Of a stretch of DNA of 64,000 nt, positions 38,322 to 47,870 are shown piece by piece. The notes below the pieces were generated by a model, which saw only the letters and a list, made by a program, of their open reading frames with translations, did no database searches and was not told the origin of the DNA. How positions within the stretch are numbered: position 1 is the stretch's first letter; the number at the start of each line of letters is the position of its first letter. The DNA is taken from assembly GCF_002072175.1 (NCBI RefSeq), contig NZ_MVIV01000004.1:1-64000 (forward strand), in the 5' to 3' direction. Source of the stretch: Actinomyces gaoshouyii (GTDB lineage: Bacteria > Actinomycetota > Actinomycetes > Actinomycetales > Actinomycetaceae). The translations under genes were made by a program, and so were the position numbers.

Positions 38322-39319
38322 TCACCACGCTCACCGCCACCACCACCGCCAGGATCACCTCGGCGATCCTGGCCAACGAGGGCGCCCACGGGCACTCCCA
38401 CGTCCTGACTCTGCTCATCACCTGCGACGCCGAGCACCTCGAGGCCTCCCTCGAAGCTGCTCACGGAGCCAGCCGGGATCACCCCAGCCGCATCATCGCG
38501 GTGGTCCCCGAGCGAGGGGAAGCCCAGGAGCCCTCGGGGCCCCGCAGCCGGGACGGCCACGTCGCCTCCGACATCGGGGGGCACCTCGACGCCGAGATCC
38601 GCACCGGCCATGACGCCGGCGCGGGCGAGACGATCGTCCTGCGCCCCTGGGGCGAGGCCGCCGACCACATCGACACGCTCGTCGTCCCCTTCCTCCTGCC
38701 TGACACGCCCGTGGTCGTCTGGTGGCCCCATGAGTGCCCGCGCGTGCCCGCCGACGATCCCCTGGGGCGCCTCGCCACCGCGAGGATCACCAATACCCCG
38801 GCCCTCGAGCGGCCCGAGACCGCCCTGCGCGGCCTGGCGCCGAGCTCGCGGCGCGGGGATATCGACCTGGCGTGGACGCGCATCACCCTGTGGCGCGCCA
38901 TGGTGGCCTCCGCCCTGGCCCCCGCCCTGCGCGGCGCGGGCGTGACCTCGATGGTCATCGAGGGAGAGCACTGCAACGCCTCCGTGGCGCTCATGACCTC
39001 CTGGCTGAGGCTCCGCCTGGGCGTGCCTGTGGAGCGCCGCGATGTCGAGGGGTTCAAGGGCATCGCCTCCGTGCAGGCCCGCACCCCGGAGGGCGAGATC
39101 ACGATCACCCGTATCGACACCGACCGCGTGTGCGTCTGCCGCCCTGATGGGCGCGAACCGCAGATCGCCACCATGACCCGCCGCAGCGACGTGACGACCC
39201 TCGACGAGGAGCTGCGCCGGCTGTCCCCCGATCCCCTCTACGGGGAGGTCCTCGCGGCCTTCCTCGCCGAGAGCCCCCGGACCCAGGACCCCCAGCCCTC
39301 ACAGGAGGCCACGCGATGA
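38318..39319 (+). CDS. opcA: Glucose-6-phosphate dehydrogenase assembly protein OpcA
   Basis: Partner protein that activates or assembles G6PDH in cyanobacteria and actinobacteria. The 333-residue protein has VVWWPHECPRVPADDPLG near residue 130 and DIDLAWTRITLWRAMVASAL near 190, both characteristic. It overlaps zwf at its start and pgl at its end by ATGA. No catalytic motif is expected. The longer open frame upstream of 38318 is the alternate phase of zwf. Confidence 0.94.
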   Translation: MITTLTATTTARITSAILANEGAHGHSHVLTLLITCDAEHLEASLEAAHGASRDHPSRIIAVVPERGEAQEPSGPRSRDGHVASDIGGHLDAEIRTGHDAGAGETIVLRPWGEAADHIDTLVVPFLLPDTPVVVWWPHECPRVPADDPLGRLATARITNTPALERPETALRGLAPSSRRGDIDLAWTRITLWRAMVASALAPALRGAGVTSMVIEGEHCNASVALMTSWLRLRLGVPVERRDVEGFKGIASVQARTPEGEITITRIDTDRVCVCRPDGREPQIATMTRRSDVTTLDEELRRLSPDPLYGEVLAAFLAESPRTQDPQPSQEATR

Positions 39320-40113
39320 CCGAGCCCACCTCCGCGCGCCCCGGCGCGCGCCACGACATCGAGTCCCGGACGGCTGGCCTGCCCGCCCCGATGGTCGATA
39401 TCGCACCCACCCGCGAGGAGGCCGCCGAGCGCGCGAGCGCCGCGATCGCCGCGGCCATCGCCGAGGGCCTCTCCGCCAGGGGCGCCGCTCATCTCGCACT
39501 GACCGGCGGCTCCGGTGGCAGGGCCATCGCTCACGCGCTGCCGACCGCTCTCGCCGAGGCCGGGTTCCCACCCCAGGACCTGCGGGGGCTGCACATCTGG
39601 TTCGGCGATGAGCGCTTCGTGCCCGCTGGCGACGCCGAGCGCAACGACCTGTTCGCCGCTCCCCTGGCGGAGGCCGGCGTGCCCGAGGAGAACATCCACC
39701 GCCTGGCCGGGCCGGAGGCCGCCGCCGACGTCCGCCTCGCCACGGAGGCGCTCGAGCGCGACCTGGCCGTCGCGGGCCCCGTCGGCGGGCGCTTCGACGC
39801 GATCCACCTGGGCATGGGCCCCGATGGGCACGTCTGCTCCCTCTTCCCCGGCCATCCCGTGGCGCTGACCACGGGGAGGGACATGGCCGCCGTCGAGGAC
39901 TCCCCCAAGCCCCCGCCCCAGCGCGCCACCCTCACCTTCCCGGCGCTCCACCGCTCCCGGCTCGTGGTTCTCCTGGCCTTCGGGCAGGACAAGCGCGACG
40001 CCGCCCGCGCCGGCCTGGGCTCGCCCGACGCCGCGCTCGCCCCGATCTCCTGCGCCCGGGGCGAGCGGACCCTGTGGTTCCTCGACGACGCGGCCGATCC
40101 CCGAGACCGGTAG
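39316..40113 (+). CDS. pgl: 6-phosphogluconolactonase
   Basis: Second step of the pathway: hydrolyses 6-phosphogluconolactone. DevB/SOL-type enzyme of 265 residues with LALTGGSGGRAIAHAL near residue 60, IWFGDERFVPAGDAERN near 93 and IHLGMGPDGHVCSLFPGH near 160, the conserved motifs of the NagB-like fold. The N-terminal 25 residues are poorly conserved. It overlaps opcA by ATGA and closes the operon. Confidence 0.95.
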   Translation: MTEPTSARPGARHDIESRTAGLPAPMVDIAPTREEAAERASAAIAAAIAEGLSARGAAHLALTGGSGGRAIAHALPTALAEAGFPPQDLRGLHIWFGDERFVPAGDAERNDLFAAPLAEAGVPEENIHRLAGPEAAADVRLATEALERDLAVAGPVGGRFDAIHLGMGPDGHVCSLFPGHPVALTTGRDMAAVEDSPKPPPQRATLTFPALHRSRLVVLLAFGQDKRDAARAGLGSPDAALAPISCARGERTLWFLDDAADPRDR

Positions 40114-40145
40114 TCCTTCCTGTGGCGCAGACCTCCTCCCACCCG

Positions 40146-40151
40146 TAGGCT
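40146..40151 (+). promoter_or_regulatory. Leaderless -10 box of the aldo/keto reductase gene
   Basis: TAGGCT ends six bases before ATG 40158, with no ribosome-binding site. Confidence 0.55.
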
Positions 40152-40157
40152 CGGGAC

Positions 40158-41081
40158 ATGAGAACCGTCGCCCTGGGCAGCTCCGACCTGCTCGTCCCCG
40201 CCATCGCACTAGGGTGCATGCGCATCAAGCACCTCGAAGACGCGCGGATCCGCGAGCTCATCTCCACCGCCCTCGACGAGGGCGTGACCATGTTCGACCA
40301 CGCCGACATCTACGGCGGCGACCACGCCTGCGAGGAGCGCTTCGGGACGGCCCTGGGCTGGTCCGCGTCCGAGCGCGAGCAGGTCATCCTCCAATCGAAG
40401 TGCGGGATCCGCGAGGGCTACTACGACGCCTCGGCGGAGCACATCGTGGCCTCGGTGGACGAGTCCCTGAGGGCGCTGCGCACCGACTACCTCGACATCC
40501 TCCTCCTGCACCGCCCCGATGCCCTCATGGAGCCCGATGAGGTCGCGGAGGCCTTCGACACCCTGACCGCCTCGGGCAAGGTCCGCGCCTTCGGCGTGTC
40601 CAACCACAGCCGCGGGCAGATGGAGCTCCTGCGCGCATCCGTCGCCCAACCACTCGTGGCCAACCAGCTCCAGCTCTCGCTCGCGCACGCCCCCGTCATC
40701 GCCGAGGGCGTGGCCCTCAACATGGCCCACGCGCAATCCGTGGACCGCAGCGGTGGGATCCTCGACTACTGCCGGATGACATCCACGACGGTGCAGGCAT
40801 GGTCCCCGATGCGCGGGCCCGGCTGGGAAGGACCCTTCCTCGGAGACCGGGACCGCTTCCCCGGGCTCAACGACGTCGTGGACCGGCTGGCCGCCGAGTA
40901 CCAGGTATCCCCTGAGGCGATCGGCACCGCGTGGATCACCCGCCACCCGGCTCGGATCCAGGTGGTGCTGGGCACGACCAGCCCGGAGCGGCTCCGCCGC
41001 AGCGCACCGGGCGCCGACCTGGTCCTCACGCGGCCGCAGTGGTACGAGCTGTTCCGGTCCGCCGGGCACATCGTGCCCTGA
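40158..41081 (+). CDS. Aldo/keto reductase (YdhF-like)
   Basis: NADPH-dependent oxidoreductase of 307 residues with the TIM-barrel AKR tetrad Asp47, Tyr52 (FDHADIYGG), Lys81 (LQSKCG) and His118 (LLLHRPD). The segment FGVSNHSRGQMELL and the later IPVV-like cofactor region are as in the YdhF subgroup. Start is set by the promoter spacing. It stands alone; substrate unknown. Confidence 0.9.
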   Translation: MRTVALGSSDLLVPAIALGCMRIKHLEDARIRELISTALDEGVTMFDHADIYGGDHACEERFGTALGWSASEREQVILQSKCGIREGYYDASAEHIVASVDESLRALRTDYLDILLLHRPDALMEPDEVAEAFDTLTASGKVRAFGVSNHSRGQMELLRASVAQPLVANQLQLSLAHAPVIAEGVALNMAHAQSVDRSGGILDYCRMTSTTVQAWSPMRGPGWEGPFLGDRDRFPGLNDVVDRLAAEYQVSPEAIGTAWITRHPARIQVVLGTTSPERLRRSAPGADLVLTRPQWYELFRSAGHIVP

Positions 41082-41093
41082 GCCTGTGGATCC

Positions 41094-41123
41094 AGGCCTG
41101 TGGCGCGCACTGTCCACAGGCCT
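41094..41123 (+). terminator. Hairpin after the aldo/keto reductase gene
   Basis: AGGCCTGTGG (41094-41103) and CCACAGGCCT (41114-41123) form a perfect 10-bp stem with a 10-base loop, 12 bases after the stop codon. No T tract follows; it may instead bind a protein. Confidence 0.5.
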
Positions 41124-41148
41124 GCGCTCAAGAGCCGGCCCGGCGACG

Positions 41149-41154
41149 TACGGT
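41149..41154 (+). promoter_or_regulatory. Leaderless -10 box of the HNH nuclease gene
   Basis: TACGGT ends six bases before ATG 41161. Confidence 0.5.
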
Positions 41155-41160
41155 CGGCCC

Positions 41161-42207
41161 ATGCGTCGTCCCATCCACGCCCTGCCCTTCGGCATGGCGG
41201 CGTGCGCCCTGGCCCTGGCGGTCGCCCCGATCGGCGCGACCGCCGAGTCGGAGCCGTCGCCTCCCGCCACGCCCGTCGGCGCTCCCGACGCCCAGGCATG
41301 GCTCGACGGTGTCGCCTGGGACGATCGGGGGAGCGCCGTCCTCGATCCGGCCGCCGCGATCGCGGCGCTCGACGCGCTCGCCGCTGATCAGCCCGCCGTC
41401 GAGTCCTGGAGCGCCGGCGGCAGCCGCACCGGCTGGTTCGGCAAGGCGTGGGAGGACGTCGACGGCGATGGCTGCGACACGCGCAATGAGATCCTCGCCC
41501 GTGACCTGTCCCACGCGGACTTCTCCCGCGCGGACGGGCATCAGGGCCGTGAGGACGGCGGGGGCCAGGGCGCGGCGGTCTGCCCCGACGCCACGGTGTG
41601 GAGTGGGGTCCTCCACGACCCGTACACCGGCGCCTCGGTGAGCTTCCAGCGCGGGCAATCGACGTCCGACGCCGTCCAGATCGACCACGTCGTCCCGCTC
41701 AACTACCTCTACGCCCATGGCGCCTGGGCGTGGGACGCCCGCACTCGTCTGCTGGTGGCCAACGACCCGCTCAACCTCGTGGCCGTCGAGGGCCAGGCAA
41801 ACCAGTCCAAGGGGGCCTGCGGCCCGGCCACCTGCCCCATCGGCTCCACGGAGACCGGCACGTGGTCCACCGCTGTCTCCCCCGGCTGGTGGCCCCCCAA
41901 CGACTCGTTCCGGTGCGCCTACGCTCAGCGCTTCGTGAGCGTTGCCGCCGCCTACCGGCTCGGCCTGCCGGACGCGGATCGCCAGGCCCTGCGCTCCACG
42001 CTCGCCGACTGCTCGGACGGCGGGGATGGCGCCCCCAGCATCATCGAGACCACGAGGGACGCCATCACCCGGGCGCCGGGGGCGCTCCTGAGCGATGGCC
42101 GCTACCGGGCGCTCCTCATCGCGGGGATGCTGCTGCTGGGCGCCGGGATCGTGGCACGGGCTCGTCGAGCCCTTCGGCGGGCGTCACGCCGCCGGCGTCG
42201 AGGCTGA
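41161..42207 (+). CDS. Secreted, membrane-anchored HNH (DUF1524-type) nuclease
   Basis: A 348-residue exported protein: signal peptide at 1-29 (hydrophobic MAACALALAVAPIGATA), a mature domain with QIDHVVPL (His of the HNH/GmrSD-like beta-beta-alpha-metal motif), NDPLNLVAVEG and NQSKG, and near the C-terminus a membrane helix (RALLIAGMLLLGAGIVA) followed by an Arg-rich stop-transfer tail. Cys residues in CDTRNEIL and CPDATVW suggest disulfides. Secreted relatives in actinobacteria degrade extracellular DNA; that role is inferred. The C-terminal anchor suggests a surface-held nuclease. Confidence 0.85.
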   Translation: MRRPIHALPFGMAACALALAVAPIGATAESEPSPPATPVGAPDAQAWLDGVAWDDRGSAVLDPAAAIAALDALAADQPAVESWSAGGSRTGWFGKAWEDVDGDGCDTRNEILARDLSHADFSRADGHQGREDGGGQGAAVCPDATVWSGVLHDPYTGASVSFQRGQSTSDAVQIDHVVPLNYLYAHGAWAWDARTRLLVANDPLNLVAVEGQANQSKGACGPATCPIGSTETGTWSTAVSPGWWPPNDSFRCAYAQRFVSVAAAYRLGLPDADRQALRSTLADCSDGGDGAPSIIETTRDAITRAPGALLSDGRYRALLIAGMLLLGAGIVARARRALRRASRRRRRG

Positions 42208-42220
42208 GCCCCGCCGAGGC

Positions 42221-42226
42221 TAGGAT
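42221..42226 (+). promoter_or_regulatory. Leaderless -10 box of the S4 protein gene
   Basis: TAGGAT ends six bases before GTG 42233. Confidence 0.5.
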
Positions 42227-42232
42227 GCCGCT

Positions 42233-42760
42233 GTGAGAACCGACGATGGCTCCGGGGCGCGGGAATCCCTCGATCAGGCGCGGCAACGGGCGGTCGAGGA
42301 CGCCGCGGGCACGGACGGGCCCACGGGCGCGCGCGTGGACGTGTGGCTGTGGAGCACGCGCCAGATCAAATCCCGGTCGGCGGCGACCGCCGCCTGCAGG
42401 GCAGGGCATGTGCGCGTCAACGGGGAGACGGCGAAGCCCGCCCAGCAGGTCAAGGTCGGTGACGAGATCCGCTACCGGGTGGATGGTTTCGATCGCCGGC
42501 TGCTGGTCACCCGCATCCTCGTCAAGCGGGTCGGCGCGCCTATCGCCCGCACTGCCTACAAGGACTTCTCCGCCCCCAGGCCCTCCCCCCTGGACTCGCC
42601 GGCGGCGATCATCCGGGATCGCGGGGCGGGCCGCCCCACGAAACGGGAGCGCCGTCGGCTCGACGCGCTCATGGGAGGCGCTGCGGTGGAGCGGGGTGAG
42701 CGGGTGATCGCCGATGAATTGGATGCTAAGCTCGCTAGGGCTTTCGATGAGGAGGATTGA
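42233..42760 (+). CDS. S4-domain RNA-binding protein (Hsp15-like)
   Basis: A 175-residue protein with an S4 domain at about 38-95 (ARVDVWLWSTRQIKSRSAATAACRAG in three stretches, then GHVRVNGE and VGDEIRY). The C-terminal part is basic with RPTKRERRRLDAL. Hsp15 in E. coli binds stalled 50S subunits carrying tRNA; the same role is possible here. A 35-residue acidic N-terminal extension precedes the domain. The next gene begins one base after its stop. Confidence 0.86.
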   Translation: MRTDDGSGARESLDQARQRAVEDAAGTDGPTGARVDVWLWSTRQIKSRSAATAACRAGHVRVNGETAKPAQQVKVGDEIRYRVDGFDRRLLVTRILVKRVGAPIARTAYKDFSAPRPSPLDSPAAIIRDRGAGRPTKRERRRLDALMGGAAVERGERVIADELDAKLARAFDEED

Positions 42761-42761
42761 G

Positions 42762-43820
42762 ATGCCGGGACTCGGCGGGCGCCCGTCGATGGGCGCTGCG
42801 GCATTGGCTGGTATTGCCGCGATCGGCGTCGCTGCGGGGGCGGTGAGTGCCCGGCGCCGGGACCTGGGCCCGGCCTTCCACGACGTCGCCTCGGAGCTGC
42901 GCGCTCCCCTGCTGGTCCTCGGCCACGGGCCAACGGGCGAGCCCCGGCCCATCGCACCCGACTCCTCCACCAGGATAATGCGGCTGAACAGCCAGGCCCG
43001 GGTCTTCCCCCGTCGCCTGGGCCGCGAGCAGGTCATCGACTCGGGCGGGCGGAGCCTGCGCCTGTGGCTCTACGAGACCTCCGCCCGGCGCGAGGGCGGG
43101 CCGAGCGGCGCGCTCATCTGGATCCACGGCGGTGGCCTCGTCGCCGGCACCCCCGCCCAGGACCACGCCCTGTGCTCGCGCATCGCGCGCGAGCTCGGCA
43201 TTCTCGTGGTCTCGGTGGACTATCGCCTTGCCCCCGAGCACCCCTACCCCGCGGCGATCGACGACGTGCGGAGTGCGCTGCGGTGGCTGCGCATGAGCGC
43301 CCCGGCCCTGGCGGTGGACACCTCCCGTGTGGCGGTGGGAGGGGCGAGCGCCGGCGGGGGACTGGCGGCGGCGCTGGCTCAGCGCTGCCGCGATGAGGGG
43401 ATCGACCTGGCCTTTCAGATGCTCATCTACCCCATGCTCGATGACCGCACCGGCGTCGGCGGCGTCGACATCCCGGGGCGGGGCGACTTCGTATGGACGG
43501 CCCGGCAGAACGCGGAGTGCTGGCAGGCCTATCTCTCGCATCCCTCCGGGGAGCCCGAGGATCGCCCCTGGGCGGCGGCGGCTCGCCGCGAGGACCTGAC
43601 CGGCCTCGCCCCCGCGTGGATCGGTGTGGGAGGCCTCGACCTTTTCGTCGACGAGTGCGTCGACTACGCGGGCCGGCTGGAGGCCAGCGGCGTGCCCGTG
43701 CGCTTGCGCGTGGAGCCGGGCATGTACCACGGGGCGGACATCTGCCAGTGGGCCCGCTCGATGCGGGACTTCCGGGCGGAGTCCATCGATGCGCTCGGGC
43801 GGGCGCTGCGCGGAGCCTGA
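42762..43820 (+). CDS. Alpha/beta hydrolase, hormone-sensitive-lipase family
   Basis: Esterase of 352 residues. HGGG (His122) forms the oxyanion hole, the nucleophile is Ser196 in GGASAGGG, Asp is in GGLDLFVDE and His in MYHGADI. A hydrophobic N-terminal stretch (residues 11-30) may be a membrane anchor or signal. ATG 42762 has GGAGG six bases upstream and lies one base after the S4 gene stop, so the two are probably co-translated. Substrate unknown. Confidence 0.88.
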   Translation: MPGLGGRPSMGAAALAGIAAIGVAAGAVSARRRDLGPAFHDVASELRAPLLVLGHGPTGEPRPIAPDSSTRIMRLNSQARVFPRRLGREQVIDSGGRSLRLWLYETSARREGGPSGALIWIHGGGLVAGTPAQDHALCSRIARELGILVVSVDYRLAPEHPYPAAIDDVRSALRWLRMSAPALAVDTSRVAVGGASAGGGLAAALAQRCRDEGIDLAFQMLIYPMLDDRTGVGGVDIPGRGDFVWTARQNAECWQAYLSHPSGEPEDRPWAAAARREDLTGLAPAWIGVGGLDLFVDECVDYAGRLEASGVPVRLRVEPGMYHGADICQWARSMRDFRAESIDALGRALRGA

Positions 43821-43862
43821 CGCGAGCCCTCACCGATCCCGCTGACGGGCTCGGGCAGCTGC

Positions 43863-44747
43863 TCAGTCGCGGCCGGCGGGCAGCCGCGCCATGAGGGCGG
43901 CGACGGTGCGCAGCACGCCGTCCTCGGTGTTGGCCGGCGCCGTGTAGGCGGCGGCGGCCAGGATGCCGCGGTGGGCGTTGGCCATGGCGAAGGACAACTC
44001 GGAGTAGTCGTAGAGCCCTAGGTCATTGAGGTAGTCGCCGAAGACTGCGGTCTGGGCGGGGGTGATGCCCAGACGGTCCTGGATGGCGCTGACGGCGCGC
44101 CCCTTGTCCGCGCCGTGGGACATGAGGTCCACCCAGTGCTTGCCGGAGACGACGGTCTGGACGGTGGGAACGGCCGCGCGCATCGCTTCGGCAGTGCCGC
44201 TCTCGACGTCGTCGAAGTCGAACACGGCGACCTTGAGAACGGTGTCCAGCGGGAGGGCCAGGAGATCCTCAACGCTGCGGTGGGCGGTGTAGTAGATCCC
44301 GATCTGGGCGGAGAAGAGGGCATCATCCCTCTCGGTGTAGGCGCGCTCCTTACATGCCACGACCGCCCCGAGATCGTGCCCCTCGGAGACGAGGCGGTGG
44401 ACGGCGGTGATGGCGGCGCGAGCCTCGTCAGGGCTGATGGTCGCGGAGTGGATCTCGACGCCGTCGTGCACGACGAAGGAGCCGTTCTCCGCGATGAGGG
44501 GCGAGTCGTCGACGGCCGCGCCCAGCACGGCGCGGAGGTTGGCCATCTGCCGACCGGAGGCCGGGGCGAAGAGGACTCCGCGCTCGCGCATCTCGGCGAC
44601 GGCGTCGTCGAGTCCCGCGGGGAGGCGTCCCTCGCCGTCGACGAGCGTGCCGTCCATGTCGGTGACCACGAGCCTGAGGTCGACGGTATCGGGCAGGGCG
44701 GCGGACAGACGGGCGTCGAGTGGTTCACGTTTCACGGCGCCCATCAT
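43863..44747 (-). CDS. HAD-superfamily (Cof-type) phosphatase
   Basis: Sugar-phosphate-type hydrolase of 294 residues. Motif I is VVTDMDGTLV with Asp30 and Asp32, motif II is in FAPASGRQMANL, motif III/IV are in DKGRAVSAI and VFGDYLNDLGLYDYS; the C2 cap lies between. AGGAG sits eight bases before ATG 44747. Two Met codons are adjacent at the start. It abuts the remains of a toxin gene just upstream. Confidence 0.88.
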   Translation of the reverse strand: MMGAVKREPLDARLSAALPDTVDLRLVVTDMDGTLVDGEGRLPAGLDDAVAEMRERGVLFAPASGRQMANLRAVLGAAVDDSPLIAENGSFVVHDGVEIHSATISPDEARAAITAVHRLVSEGHDLGAVVACKERAYTERDDALFSAQIGIYYTAHRSVEDLLALPLDTVLKVAVFDFDDVESGTAEAMRAAVPTVQTVVSGKHWVDLMSHGADKGRAVSAIQDRLGITPAQTAVFGDYLNDLGLYDYSELSFAMANAHRGILAAAAYTAPANTEDGVLRTVAALMARLPAGRD

Positions 44748-44935
44748 GTCAGAGGCTCCTCACCATGACAGGAGCCGTGCTCGGGGATCTGTGACGGCTG
44801 ACCGATGAGCCAGAGCAGCACGTGGGTATCGAGGAGGTAGGTCACTCCCATAGGAGGAGCTCCTCCTCGGGCATCGGCTCGCCGAAGTGCCGAGGAGAAT
44901 TGAGCCTTGGCATCCTGGACGCTCATCGTGGTCAT
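44744..44935 (-). pseudogene. Decayed Phd-type antitoxin / PIN toxin (VapC) pair
   Basis: Starting at ATG 44935 the frame reads MTTMSVQDAKAQFSSALRR, the N-terminus of a Phd/YefM antitoxin. It then loses its middle and phase: the normal antitoxin C-terminus FGEPMPEEELLLWE with its stop (44842-44844) is in another frame. Overlapping that stop, ATG 44851 opens GVTYLLDTHVLLWLIG, the N-terminus of a VapC-type PIN ribonuclease with the first active-site Asp, but only 35 codons remain of about 130. Internal deletion and truncation make both inactive. Confidence 0.72.
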
Positions 44936-44997
44936 GGGACCAGGCAACTCGGCAGTGATGGTTCTGACCAGGATGAATGGGGCAGAATTGATGCGAT

Positions 44998-47510
<2,513 letters not shown>

Positions 47511-47620
47511 GCCTTGCACCAAGCGCAAGACATATGCGCATGAACACATACTGTCAGGTTGTACGCGAGCGGTGGGGCTTCTCTCGCCCCCGTGGGCGAT
47601 TGGCGGGCGGGCATCTCGCC

Positions 47621-47857
47621 ATGGAGGCCGGGTACCGGGCGAACGCGGGGACCCTCGCGTCGGCGCGCCCCGACGCCGGCGAGCCTCCCACCGTGGATAC
47701 CGGCTCCGCGCTGCACCCCGCCGCCTACCCGGCGGACTGGGACGCCATCGACGAGCCCCGCCCTATCCGGGCGATCCTGGGACGACTGCCCGGGTGGCGC
47801 CTGGTGATGGATGATGAGATCCCACGGGCGCTCCTGCGGGCGCCGCCACCGTCGTAG
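47621..47857 (+). CDS. Possible small hypothetical protein
   Basis: A 78-codon frame with strongly GC-ending third positions, as in real genes here, between the divergent TetR gene and the glucosidase gene. The product (MEAGYRANAGTLASARPD at the start, WRLVMDDEIPRALLRAPPPS at the end) is hydrophilic and unrecognised. No ribosome site precedes the ATG; a TTG at 47600 is another option. It ends 13 bases before the glucosidase ATG. May be spurious. Confidence 0.3.
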   Translation: MEAGYRANAGTLASARPDAGEPPTVDTGSALHPAAYPADWDAIDEPRPIRAILGRLPGWRLVMDDEIPRALLRAPPPS

Positions 47858-47870
47858 TCGAAGGCCGATC

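Noticed and set aside
41108-41119. DnaA-box-like CTGTCCACAG
   Set aside because: Single imperfect match lying within a perfect hairpin after a gene, with no box cluster or origin-associated genes.
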